Under the pieces are notes generated by a model. It did not search any database. It saw nothing but the letters and a program-made list of their open reading frames with translations, and had not been told where the DNA came from. DNA of 17,944 nucleotides. Source: Clostridia bacterium (GTDB lineage: Bacteria > Bacillota > Clostridia > TANB77 > CAG-508). Positions 7,523 to 15,079 of this stretch are shown in pieces. The stretch lies in the NCBI GenBank assembly GCA_900754085.1, contig CAAEBO010000026.1, forward strand, positions 1-17,944, read 5' to 3'. Position 1 is the first letter of the stretch. Every line of letters starts with the position of its first letter. Both the position numbers and the translations under genes were made by a program.

Positions 7523-8131
7523 ATGTTTAAAGAAAGATTGGAAAGATTTAAAGACAATATGACAAGAAGTGACAATCAAAATAATAAGAAAAAAGTAGAA
7601 AACTTAGTTATTGGAATACTTATAATAATTATAACAGTAATTGCAATTAATACCATCTTAGGAGATAACAAAGATGAGAAAAAAGTTAAACAGTCTAATG
7701 CAGTAACAAATACAATATCAAAAGAGCAAGACAATATTAATGGTAATAAATTAGAAGAAAGGTTAGAGGGAATTTTAAGTAAAATTAGTGGTGTTGGAAA
7801 TGTAGAAGTGTTAATAAATTATTCTGAAAGTGAAGAGATAGTGGCTATGTATAATGAAAATAGAAAGGAAACATCAACACAAGAAGAGGATGAAACAGGA
7901 GGTACGCGTGTTATAACTGAAAATGATATTAAAAGAGATGTTATATACAAAGAAGAGGGAGGAGAAAAGACTCCCATTACGCAAAAAACTGTGATGCCAA
8001 AAATAGAAGGAACAATAATAACTGCAGAAGGAGCAGGTGATGCTAATGTAAAAGAAAATATAATACAAGCAGTATCTGCTGCAACAGGACTTGCATCACA
8101 CAAGATACAGGTGTTCCAAATGTCAAGTTAA
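7523..8131 (+). CDS. spoIIIAG: Stage III sporulation protein AG
   Basis: A 202-residue protein with a single membrane helix (about 25-46) and a large extracytoplasmic domain of the YscJ/FliF-like ring-building type (KISGVGNVEVLINY near 87-100). SpoIIIAG forms a large ring between mother cell and forespore. I place the start at ATG 7523 because AAGGGGGTGG (7508-7517) sits at correct spacing. An in-frame upstream ATG at 7499 lies inside the end of spoIIIAF, lacks a ribosome binding site and would translate the Shine-Dalgarno itself. The TGGTRVITEND loop (near 124-134) is family-like. Confidence 0.93.
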   Translation: MFKERLERFKDNMTRSDNQNNKKKVENLVIGILIIIITVIAINTILGDNKDEKKVKQSNAVTNTISKEQDNINGNKLEERLEGILSKISGVGNVEVLINYSESEEIVAMYNENRKETSTQEEDETGGTRVITENDIKRDVIYKEEGGEKTPITQKTVMPKIEGTIITAEGAGDANVKENIIQAVSAATGLASHKIQVFQMSS

Positions 8132-8171
8132 TAAAATTTTATTTAAATATATATTATAAGGAGAGAATAAC

Positions 8172-8750
8172 ATGAATTTAAAAAACGTAAAAAGCAATCA
8201 AATTATTTTATTTGTAGTTGCATTAATGCTAGTATCAGCAGGATATTTAAGCTATAGTATAAGAGAAACACCTGTTTCTAGTAATATTATTGCTGAAAAT
8301 GAAGTATCTAGCATAGGTGATGCAAAATTAGTTTCCAACAATAATGTTATAAGTTCTAATACTTTAAACGAAATAGCTATAGAAACAACTACAAAGCCAA
8401 AGACGGACGATTATTTTGCAAGCTCACGATTAGGAAGAGACACAATGTACTCACAAATGGTAGAAAGTTACCAAAGCCTATTAGATAATCCAAATGTAGG
8501 AGAGCAACAAAAAACAGTAGCGACACAAGAAATAACAAAAATTAACAACATACAAAACAGTATAATGATTTGCGAAAATCTAATAAAAACTAAAGGAATA
8601 GATGATGTTGTAATTTTTGTTAATGATAAGAGTATAAATGTAATTGTGAAATCGGATAAATTAGAACAAGATGTAATTGCACAAGTACAAAATATTATAG
8701 CAAGAGAAATGAATGCAGAGATTGAGAATATACATATTAGTAACAAGTGA
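8172..8750 (+). CDS. spoIIIAH: Stage III sporulation protein AH
   Basis: A 192-residue protein with one N-terminal membrane helix (about 10-27), a variable linker, and a C-terminal YscJ/FliF-like domain (about 95-192) ending in QNIIAREMNAEIENIHIS. SpoIIIAH binds forespore SpoIIQ across the intermembrane space and forms the channel ring. An SSRLGRDTMYSQMVESYQ motif near residues 78-95 is typical of the family. AAGGAGAG (8159-8166) precedes ATG 8172. This is the last gene of the operon, with a terminator 22 bp after the stop. The spoIIQ partner is not in the window. Confidence 0.94.
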   Translation: MNLKNVKSNQIILFVVALMLVSAGYLSYSIRETPVSSNIIAENEVSSIGDAKLVSNNNVISSNTLNEIAIETTTKPKTDDYFASSRLGRDTMYSQMVESYQSLLDNPNVGEQQKTVATQEITKINNIQNSIMICENLIKTKGIDDVVIFVNDKSINVIVKSDKLEQDVIAQVQNIIAREMNAEIENIHISNK

Positions 8751-8772
8751 GTTGTAAGATAGTGTGAAAAAG

Positions 8773-8805
8773 AAAAAGTTAGAGGTGAAAGCCTCTGCTT
8801 TTTTA
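8773..8805 (+). terminator. Intrinsic terminator of the spoIIIA operon
   Basis: A stem pairs AAAAAG..AGAGG (8773-8785) with CCTCTGCTTTTT (8792-8803), with one bulged T and one G-U pair around a 6-nt loop, and ends in a T-run. It follows spoIIIAH by 22 bp and separates it from trmL. Confidence 0.82.
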
Positions 8806-8824
8806 TTAAATTAATATAAAACTC

Positions 8825-8853
8825 TTGAAATAAAACAATATAATTGATATTAT
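8825..8853 (+). promoter_or_regulatory. Sigma-A-type promoter for trmL
   Basis: TTGAAA (8825-8830) and TATTAT (8848-8853) are separated by 17 bp, with five matches of six in each box. A second -10-like TATAAT overlaps at 8853-8858 but is too far from the same -35. The promoter lies between the spoIIIA terminator and the trmL ribosome binding site. Confidence 0.55.
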
Positions 8854-8878
8854 ATAATTTGCGTAAGGAGGCATATAA

Positions 8879-9382
8879 ATGAAATTAAATATTGTACTAG
8901 TAGAACCAGAAATACCACAAAATACAGGTAATATTGTAAGAACTTGTGCAGCAACAGGAGCAAAATTACATTTGGTAGAACCATTAGGTTTTCAAATAAC
9001 AGATAAATATTTGAAAAGGGCAGGTTTAGATTACTGGGACAAGTTAGAAATAGAAAGGCATATTTCTTTTACAGAATTTCTTAAAAAATATGATCCGGAA
9101 CAAACGAATATGTTTTTTATTACATCTAAAGGAACACATAGGTATGATGAACCTAAGTACGAAGATATGGATGAAGTATTTTTACTATTTGGAAAAGAAA
9201 CCAAAGGGTTACCAGAAGATATAATGAAAAAATATATTAATAAAACTATGAGAATTCCAATGATAGATGGAATTAGATGTTTAAACTTATCTAATGCTGT
9301 TTCAATATTAGCATACGAGGTAATAAGACATACTAATTTTGCTAATTTTAAAGAAACTAGTGAAAGATTATTGGAAGACTAA
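8879..9382 (+). CDS. trmL: tRNA (cytidine/uridine(34)-2'-O)-methyltransferase TrmL
   Basis: A 167-residue SPOUT-fold methyltransferase, the usual length for TrmL (YibK/CspR). The family uses S-adenosylmethionine to methylate the 2'-OH of wobble nucleotide 34 in tRNA-Leu isoacceptors. Motif 1 is PEIPQNTGNIVR (10-21), motif 2 FGKETKGLP (104-112) and motif 3 MRIPMIDGIRCLNLSNA (124-140), which form the trefoil-knot cofactor pocket. A strong AAGGAGGC (8865-8872) precedes ATG 8879. It is followed by the phosphofructokinase gene after 55 bp, possibly as one transcript. The name comes from close motif agreement, and substrate tRNAs are inferred from the family. Confidence 0.93.
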   Translation: MKLNIVLVEPEIPQNTGNIVRTCAATGAKLHLVEPLGFQITDKYLKRAGLDYWDKLEIERHISFTEFLKKYDPEQTNMFFITSKGTHRYDEPKYEDMDEVFLLFGKETKGLPEDIMKKYINKTMRIPMIDGIRCLNLSNAVSILAYEVIRHTNFANFKETSERLLED

Positions 9383-9410
9383 GCCAAGGCTTAAATATAT
9401 ATTGGGCTTA
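9380..9410 (+). other. Alternative-hairpin leader between trmL and the phosphofructokinase gene
   Basis: TAAGCC (9380-9385, overlapping the trmL stop codon) can pair with GGCTTA at 9388-9393 or with GGCTTA at 9405-9410, giving mutually exclusive hairpins. The first has only a two-base apparent loop. It could be a weak transcript-processing or attenuation signal, or chance. There is no T-run typical of a terminator. Confidence 0.25.
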
Positions 9411-9437
9411 AAAGTTATTATTAGGGAGGTTTTTTAA

Positions 9438-10580
9438 ATGATTAAAAAAGTAGCAATTTTAGCAAATGGTGGAGACGTTTCAGGTTTTAATGCTGTAATT
9501 AGAGCAATAAAAAAGACTTGTGAAACTAATGGAATTGAATGTTATGGTTATATTGATGGTTACAGAGGTCTTGTAAATAATAATTATATTCGTTTAGATG
9601 GAAGCGAAACAGCCTCTGGAATTCTAACAAAAGGAGGTTCAATTATTGGTTCTTCTACAAATGCTATAGTTTTCCATTATAAAGTAGAACATGAAGATGG
9701 TACAGTTACTTATGAAGATTTATCAGATCAATGTGTAAGAAATGTAAAAGAAGCAGGATTTGATTGTGTATTCACACTAGGAGGAGATAGTACACAAAAA
9801 TCTGCAAGAGACTTATTCTTAAAAGGAATTAACACAATAGGTGTGCCAAAAACAATAGATAATGATGTTGCTTGTACAGATGTTACATTTGGATATAACA
9901 CAGCTGTTCATGTTGCAACAGAAGCTCTAGATAGATTACACACAACAGCAGAAACACATGACAGAATTATGGTATTAGAGGTTATGGGAAGATTTGCAGG
10001 TTGGATTGCATTAGAATCAGCAATTTCAGGAGGAGCAGATGTTGCATTAATACCAGAAATTCCATACGATATAAATAAAGCTGCTGAGGCAATTAATAAA
10101 AGAAAAGAAAATGGTAAAAAATTCAGTGTTGTAGTTGTTTCAGAAGGAGCACATCCTTTAAATGAAGAGCAAACAACACATGAAGCAGAAGGAATTGACA
10201 ACAAAGCTGGAATAAGTGTTAAATTTGGAGGAGAAGGAAATAGAGTTGCAAAACAATTAAAAGAATTAACAGGTTTAGATTCTAGATGTACTATTTTAGG
10301 ATATATGCAAAGAGGTGGAACACCAACAGCTTATGATAGAGTATTATCTACAAAATATGGTGCAAAAGCTATGGAACTTGCTATGGAAGGCAAATTTGGA
10401 GTTCTAACAGTTATAAAAAACGGAAAATTAGACTGTGTTCCTTTAGAAGTTGTAGTTGGAGAAAACAAAGAAATAGGAGCTGTTCAAGGTGGTACAGCAG
10501 AAAGCAACGTAAGATATGTAACAATGGAAGATGACTTAGTAAAAACAGCAAGAGATGTTGGTATTTGCTTAGGTGACTAA
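9438..10580 (+). CDS. 6-phosphofructokinase, phosphoryl donor (ATP or PPi) uncertain
   Basis: A 380-residue phosphofructokinase that phosphorylates fructose 6-phosphate to fructose 1,6-bisphosphate in glycolysis. PFKA-family motifs: GGDSTQKSA (115-123), PKTIDND (137-143) with catalytic Asp141, EVMGR (181-185) and GYMQRGGTPTAYDR for substrate binding. Counting from Escherichia coli PfkA, Ser118 aligns with Gly104 and Lys138 with Gly124. Gly104/Gly124 is the classic ATP pair and Asp104/Lys124 the classic PPi pair, so Ser/Lys is mixed. Some ATP-dependent enzymes carry Lys124 with Gly104. It is longer than the roughly 320-residue bacterial ATP-PfkA, which fits other PFKA subgroups. Ribosome binding site AGGGAGG (9423-9429). 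A terminator follows. Confidence concerns the family; the donor is open. Confidence 0.9.
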   Translation: MIKKVAILANGGDVSGFNAVIRAIKKTCETNGIECYGYIDGYRGLVNNNYIRLDGSETASGILTKGGSIIGSSTNAIVFHYKVEHEDGTVTYEDLSDQCVRNVKEAGFDCVFTLGGDSTQKSARDLFLKGINTIGVPKTIDNDVACTDVTFGYNTAVHVATEALDRLHTTAETHDRIMVLEVMGRFAGWIALESAISGGADVALIPEIPYDINKAAEAINKRKENGKKFSVVVVSEGAHPLNEEQTTHEAEGIDNKAGISVKFGGEGNRVAKQLKELTGLDSRCTILGYMQRGGTPTAYDRVLSTKYGAKAMELAMEGKFGVLTVIKNGKLDCVPLEVVVGENKEIGAVQGGTAESNVRYVTMEDDLVKTARDVGICLGD

Positions 10581-10602
10581 TAAAATATAAAAAATGTAAA
10601 TT

Positions 10603-10639
10603 TTAAAGTGAACTAGAATAATAGTTCACTTTAATTTTT
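10603..10639 (+). terminator. Intrinsic terminator after the phosphofructokinase gene
   Basis: A perfect 13-bp stem pairs 10603-10615 (TTAAAGTGAACTA) with 10622-10634 around the loop GAATAA and is followed by TTTTT. The symmetry of A and T tracts allows some function on the other strand too. Confidence 0.85.
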
Positions 10640-10709
10640 GCATTATTACGTTTATAAAAAATTAAAGTTTAATTATTTTTTTCTAAATATGTTTTTTTTA
10701 TTTTTGTTA

Positions 10710-10718
10710 TGATATAAT
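10710..10718 (+). promoter_or_regulatory. Extended -10 promoter of the three-gene DUF362 unit
   Basis: TGATATAAT (10710-10718) is a perfect extended -10 element, identical to the one before yebC. It lies 57 bp before the first ATG of the unit and after the phosphofructokinase terminator. The -35 region is a T-run with no clear consensus. The remainder of the 194-bp gap is plain AT-rich sequence. Confidence 0.5.
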
Positions 10719-10774
10719 TCGAGTAAATTAGAGCAATAAATTTTAGAATTATAAAATAAAAAGGAAGTAATAAT

Positions 10775-11131
10775 ATGAGTGACGAATATATAATTTTATT
10801 AAGTGCGATATTAGCAACTGTTACACTTATAAGCTTAAAATCTATAATATATATTATTAAAGTAATCCAATTTAACAAAATTGCTAGGAACAGCAAAGCA
10901 AGAATGGAAGAATTAGAAAAATTAGAAGAAGAAGGCAAGATAAAAACAATTGTAATAGATTTAGAAAGTGAAACATTTAGAGTAAGGAACCCAGCAGATT
11001 TTAATGGGTTAATAATAGATGGCGAAAAATATAATGATTTAACATCATGGTTTATAAAGAAAAGAGAAGGACTATATATTATAGGAAAGCAAGAAAACTA
11101 CATAATAAAATTAGTAATAAATAAAAACTAA
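10775..11131 (+). CDS. Small membrane-anchored protein of unknown function
   Basis: The 118-residue protein is not recognised. One hydrophobic helix (about 6-31) is followed by a short charged, likely helical linker (ARMEELEKLEEEGK, about 43-56). A small domain of about 60 residues, rich in alternating beta-like segments, follows (TIVIDLESETFRVRN, GLIIDGEKY, GLYIIGKQENYIIKLVIN). This suggests a compact beta domain held at the membrane, probably on the cytoplasmic side. Ribosome binding site AAAGGAAG (10761-10768) before ATG 10775. It is 18 bp upstream of the next gene, and the three-gene unit looks co-transcribed, so it may work with the pseudo-peptidase-like or DUF362 product. Confidence 0.7.
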   Translation: MSDEYIILLSAILATVTLISLKSIIYIIKVIQFNKIARNSKARMEELEKLEEEGKIKTIVIDLESETFRVRNPADFNGLIIDGEKYNDLTSWFIKKREGLYIIGKQENYIIKLVINKN

Positions 11132-11149
11132 TAAGGCAGAGGTTAGAAT

Positions 11150-12079
11150 ATGGAAGATCAAAAGATAAAAGAGATAATAGAAGAAATACCACAATATAAA
11201 GTAAATAAAATAGCGAATGAAATTGCAATAAGAATTATAAATGTATTTAACACATTAAAAGACAATCATACAGAGCTACTAAAAAAACTAGAGCAATGCA
11301 AAATAACTATTGTAAAATTTGAGGATGAAAACACAGAGCATTATTATAATAATGGAACTATATACCTTTCAAATAAAATTTATACAAATTCAATAAACGA
11401 AGTTTTAGCAATAGAATTTCTGCACTACTTACAGGAAGGAACAAGACAAACATATTTTTTAGAATCTTTAAATAAATATATTACTAAATTATTAACACAA
11501 GAATTAAAAGAACGAATGAACATATTCGGAATTTTTTTATCATCATTAATAGAAGGCGATTATGCGTTATTAGTTAATTTAGTAATGCAAATTGATTTCT
11601 TAATTGGAAAAGAAGAACTAGTACAAACAACAATAAATAACAAAGATGATTACTTTAAATTAGTAAATAAAGTTTTTAATGGTAATACAGAAAAGCTTAT
11701 AGTGGATTTTCAAAAATTATATTATTTAGAAATGGAATATAAAGAAACTGACGATTTATATAAAGTTGAACAAGAAATAAAGGAAACTTATTTTGATATC
11801 CAAAACTATATAATGAAATCTTATTTTAGCTATGCTGTTACTAATATAGTTAATGAAAAAGATATAGAGGATATAAAAGAAAAATTAGAAGAACTAAAAA
11901 ATTATAGAGGAGTAATAGAAGAAGACAAATTTTACGAAGAAAGCTACTCTAAAATAATGGAAAAATTGAATAATAAAGAAAAAGAATATAACAAAAGAAA
12001 TACTAAAAACGCTTTAGCTATTATGTACAATAATAAAATAATAGCTTTCATAAAAAGAATACTATCATTTAATCATTAA
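11150..12079 (+). CDS. Unknown protein resembling a zinc metalloprotease with one ligand replaced
   Basis: The 309-residue protein is not confidently assigned to a family. No signal peptide or clear membrane helix is seen; a mildly hydrophobic stretch lies at 290-305. Residues 52-80 (TIVKFEDENTEHYYNNGTIYLS) and 84-96 (EVLAIEFLHYLQE) recall clostridial peptidase-like proteins in which an HExxH zinc motif follows such strands. Here it reads I88-E89-F90-L91-H92, so the first His is Ile. A later EGD (E135-D137) stands where such families place a third ligand. The C-terminal half (about 150-285) is highly charged and helical, possibly coiled coil. Weak ribosome binding site (AGAGG, 11138-11142) before ATG 11150. 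Spacing of 18 and 15 bp to its neighbours implies one operon. The resemblance is inferred by eye. Confidence 0.65.
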   Translation: MEDQKIKEIIEEIPQYKVNKIANEIAIRIINVFNTLKDNHTELLKKLEQCKITIVKFEDENTEHYYNNGTIYLSNKIYTNSINEVLAIEFLHYLQEGTRQTYFLESLNKYITKLLTQELKERMNIFGIFLSSLIEGDYALLVNLVMQIDFLIGKEELVQTTINNKDDYFKLVNKVFNGNTEKLIVDFQKLYYLEMEYKETDDLYKVEQEIKETYFDIQNYIMKSYFSYAVTNIVNEKDIEDIKEKLEELKNYRGVIEEDKFYEESYSKIMEKLNNKEKEYNKRNTKNALAIMYNNKIIAFIKRILSFNH

Positions 12080-12094
12080 TAGGAGGAAGATAAA

Positions 12095-13225
12095 ATGGAA
12101 GAAATATCAAAAGTATATTTTACAGACTTTAGAGCATTACCAGGTACAAGTCTACAAAAAAAGTTAGAAAAGTTAGTAAAAAAGGCAGGAATAGAAAATA
12201 TTAACTTTGAAAATAAATTTGTTGCAATTAAAATTCACTTTGGAGAACCTGGAAATTTAGCATATTTAAGACCAAATTATGCAAAAACAGTAGTAGATGT
12301 GGTAAAGGAATTAGGAGGAAAGCCATTTTTAACCGATTGTAATACATTATATGTAGGTCAAAGAAAAAATGCGTTAGACCATTTAGAGGCAGCATATGAA
12401 AACGGTTTTAGTCCATTTTCTACAGGATGTCATGTAATAATTGCAGATGGATTAAAAGGAACAGATGATGTAGAAGTACCAGTAGAAGGCGGAGAATATG
12501 TAAAAAATGCTAAAATTGGAAGATCAATTATGGACGCAGATGTATTTATTTCTTTAAACCATTTTAAAGGACATGAAGCAGCAGGATTTGGAGGAGCTTT
12601 AAAAAATATTGGTATGGGTTGTGGTAGTAGAGCAGGCAAAATGGAGCAACATCGTTCTGGAAAACCTTCAGTAGATTTAGAAAAATGTAAAAAATGCCAC
12701 CTTTGTGCTAAAAACTGTGCTCATGGAGCAATATCTTTTGATGAGAACGGAAAAGCCAATATAGACCATAATAAATGTGTTGGATGTGGTAGATGTTTAG
12801 GAGCTTGTAATTTTGATGCTATTTATAACAATAATACTCATGCAAACGAATTATTAAATAAGAAAATGGCAGAGTATACAAAAGCAGTTTTAGATGGAAG
12901 ACCAAATTTTCATATTAATTTAGTTTTAGATATATCACCATATTGTGATTGCCATGCAGAAAACGATCTTCCAATCTTACCAGATATAGGTATGTTTGCA
13001 AGCTTTGACCCAGTTGCATTAGACCAAGCTTGTGCAGATGCTTGTAATGCACAAAAGCCAATACAAGGTAGCTTGCTAGACGATAATATTCATTCAAAAG
13101 ACTTCGAAGATCACAAGGATCACTTTAAAAATACTACGCCACAAAGTGAGTGGAAATCTTGCTTAGAGCATGCAGAAAAAATAGGTATAGGTACAAGGAA
13201 GTACGAAATTATTAAAGTTAATTAA
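12095..13225 (+). CDS. DUF362 domain protein with two 4Fe-4S clusters
   Basis: A 376-residue DUF362 (PF04015) protein. The N-terminal part contains KFVAIKIHFGEPGNLAYLRP near residues 44-63 and SLNHFKGHEAAGFGGALKNIG near 151-171, the family hallmarks. A ferredoxin-like insert then supplies two complete CxxCxxCxxxC sets: C198, C201, C204, C208 and C228, C231, C234, C238, for two [4Fe-4S] clusters. The reaction is not known, and electron transfer is inferred from the clusters. No signal peptide, so cytoplasmic. A strong AGGAGGAAG (12081-12089) precedes ATG 12095. It is the last gene of the three-gene unit, and its end overlaps by 8 bp the end of the convergent deacetylase gene. Confidence 0.9.
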   Translation: MEEISKVYFTDFRALPGTSLQKKLEKLVKKAGIENINFENKFVAIKIHFGEPGNLAYLRPNYAKTVVDVVKELGGKPFLTDCNTLYVGQRKNALDHLEAAYENGFSPFSTGCHVIIADGLKGTDDVEVPVEGGEYVKNAKIGRSIMDADVFISLNHFKGHEAAGFGGALKNIGMGCGSRAGKMEQHRSGKPSVDLEKCKKCHLCAKNCAHGAISFDENGKANIDHNKCVGCGRCLGACNFDAIYNNNTHANELLNKKMAEYTKAVLDGRPNFHINLVLDISPYCDCHAENDLPILPDIGMFASFDPVALDQACADACNAQKPIQGSLLDDNIHSKDFEDHKDHFKNTTPQSEWKSCLEHAEKIGIGTRKYEIIKVN

Positions 13226-14066
13226 TCTTTTGGAAAAAGTTATAAGTACTAATATAACTTGGTCTATTAAATCTTTTTAGTAAATATAGAGAATTAGGAT
13301 TTTTTGTTAGTTTATTAATGCCTTCTTCGCAAGATAAACTAGCTTTAAATCCTAATTCTTTTATTATGTTTAAAGAATCTTTAGAAACTCCCCCAAATGG
13401 ATAAGTAAAACATTGTGGAGTGTAGCCAGTATTATCTTTAAATGTATTTTGTAACTTTAAAATATCCTCTTCTAAGACTGTTTTATAATGTTCATTAGTT
13501 TCACCTTTAATCTTTTTAGTACCAATTCTTTTTCCATAGCTATGGTGTAAGTCGTAAGTATGATTTTGAAATTCTATACGTCCATATTCCATTAACTCTT
13601 TAATATCTTTCCATCTTAAATATGAATAATTTAAATTAGCTTCATTTGTTTGTGTAAATTTATCTGTATAAGCACCTACAATAGATATTACTGCTTTCAT
13701 ATCATATTTTTCTAACAATGGGGCCAAATAACCATAATTATTATAATGACCATCATCAAAGGTTAAAATAATAGGCTTTAAAGGCAAACTTTTATCTTCA
13801 TATATATAGGCAATTAAATCTGAAATTGTAATTGTAGTGTAACCATTATCTTTAATATATTTTAAATCTTCTTCTAAAACAGATGGAGTAATAGTATATT
13901 TATTAGACCTAGAAGTATCTTTTAAAATGCTATGGTACATAATTATTGGAACTTCTATGTAATCTTCTGTATTTGCTATAGTTATAGAAAAACCTATAAT
14001 TAAGAAGATTAGCAAGATAATAAAAATACAAATAAGTTTTGAAAAAGAAAGTATTTTAATTTTCAC
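13218..14066 (-). CDS. Membrane-anchored polysaccharide deacetylase (NodB/CE4 family)
   Basis: A 282-residue protein with an N-terminal membrane anchor (about 9-31) and an exported NodB-type domain. Family members remove acetyl groups from N-acetyl sugars of peptidoglycan or surface polysaccharide, using a metal ion. Motif 1 is TFDDGH (102-107, catalytic and metal Asp), motif 2 NHTYDLH (168-174) and motif 3 TYPFGG. The motif 2 histidines are four residues apart (H-x4-H), as in the PgaB/IcaB-like branch. Start GTG 14066 is preferred because AGGAG (14079-14075) is 8 bp upstream. The in-frame GTG 14075 overlaps that site. The gene is convergent with the DUF362 gene and divergent from the ABC exporter, so it is transcribed alone. 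Target polymer unknown. Confidence 0.88.
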   Translation of the reverse strand: MKIKILSFSKLICIFIILLIFLIIGFSITIANTEDYIEVPIIMYHSILKDTSRSNKYTITPSVLEEDLKYIKDNGYTTITISDLIAYIYEDKSLPLKPIILTFDDGHYNNYGYLAPLLEKYDMKAVISIVGAYTDKFTQTNEANLNYSYLRWKDIKELMEYGRIEFQNHTYDLHHSYGKRIGTKKIKGETNEHYKTVLEEDILKLQNTFKDNTGYTPQCFTYPFGGVSKDSLNIIKELGFKASLSCEEGINKLTKNPNSLYLLKRFNRPSYISTYNFFQKIN

Positions 14067-14124
14067 GATAACCACTCCTAAATAAAATCTTAATAAATTC
14101 TATACTTTTTCCTTAATATTTATG

Positions 14125-14133
14125 TGCTAATAT
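14125..14133 (+). promoter_or_regulatory. Possible extended -10 promoter of the ABC exporter operon
   Basis: TGCTAATAT (14125-14133) has the TGn extension and a 4-of-6 -10 box, 20 bp before the strong ribosome binding site AGGAGGG (14153-14159). No convincing -35 is seen. It lies in the 100-bp divergent gap between the deacetylase and ABC genes. Confidence 0.3.
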
Positions 14134-14166
14134 ATAAAAAGATAAAATACTAAGGAGGGTGAAAAA

Positions 14167-15079
14167 TTGAAAAAGATAATATTAAGATGTGAAAATTTAA
14201 AAAAGAATTTTCGGTCAAAAAGAAATTTTAAAAGGCGTATCGCTAAAACTAGAAGAAGGAGATATTTTAGGATTTATTGGTCCAAATGGTGCAGGTAAAA
14301 CAACAACTATAAAACTAATACTTGGACTTCAAAATATAACATCTGGTAAGGTATTTATAAATGGATATGATATAGAAGAAAACTTTACAAAAGCAATAGA
14401 AAGTGTTGGCACTATTGTAGAAAGCCCAGACTTATATATGTATATGTCAGGATATGAAAACTTAAAATTAGTGGCAAATTTATATAAAAATGTAGATTCT
14501 AATAGGATAAATGAAATTGTAAAATTAGTTGGATTAGAAAATAGAATAAAAGATAAAGTTTCTAAGTATTCACTAGGAATGCGTCAAAGGTTAGGAATTG
14601 CACAAGCATTGTTGCATAAGCCAAAATTATTAATACTAGATGAACCAACAAATGGTTTAGATCCAGAGGGAATAAAAGAAGTAAAAGTACTTTTAAAGAA
14701 ATTAGCAGAAGAAGAAAATATGGCAATATTAATATCTAGTCATAATTTAGCAGAATTAGATACCTTTTGCAATAAAATATCAATAATAAAAGATGGTGAA
14801 ATTGTAGAAACAAGTGATATAGAAAGTTTTAAAAGGGACATAAAGAAAGATTGCTATATACTAGAAGTTGAAGATACAAGTGTTATAAATTCTATTATAG
14901 ATTATAAAAACGAGATCTTAACAGAAACAGAAATAAGAATTTATATAGAAAAAATTCAGGTACCTATGCTTTTAAAGGAATTAATTTTACGCAATATAAA
15001 AGTATATAGTATTGCAGAAGAGAATTTAAGTCTAGAAGACGCATTCTTAGAAAAGACAGGGGGGAATATAATTGATTAA
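14167..15079 (+). CDS. ABC transporter ATP-binding protein, coding frame broken by a +1 shift near 14211
   Basis: This is the ATPase of an ABC-2-type exporter. TTG 14167 follows AGGAGGG (14153-14159) by 7 bp and encodes LKKIILRCENLKKNF in frame 1. From 14213 the next frame continues GQKEILKGVSLKLEEGD and runs to the stop at 15077-15079. Shifting past C14212 gives a normal 303-residue protein: Walker A GPNGAGKTT (38-46), signature SLGMRQR, Walker B LLILDEPTNGLDP, H-loop SSHN. Without the shift the first frame ends after about 43 codons, and a downstream start at ATG 14438 would lose Walker A. The shift site reads TTT CGG T. An extra T or C (error or mutation) or programmed +1 slippage would each explain it. 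The start of the permease gene overlaps its end by 8 bp. Confidence 0.85.

Noticed and set aside
8844..8858. TATAAT at 8853-8858 as the trmL -10 box
   Set aside because: It is 22 bp from the TTGAAA -35; the overlapping TATTAT at 8848-8853 has 17-bp spacing.
13237..13260. AAGTTATA/TATAACTT hairpin as a terminator between the convergent genes
   Set aside because: It lies inside the deacetylase coding region and has no proper T-run on the plus strand and only a short one on the minus strand. It may be chance in AT-rich sequence.
14067..14075. GTG 14075 as the start of the polysaccharide deacetylase
   Set aside because: It overlaps the AGGAG sequence. GTG 14066 has that site at 8-bp spacing.
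14438..15079. ATG 14438 as the true start of a shorter ABC ATPase
   Set aside because: The protein would lack Walker A and the whole first strand region. Conserved sequence continues upstream in the same frame to 14213, so this ATG is internal.
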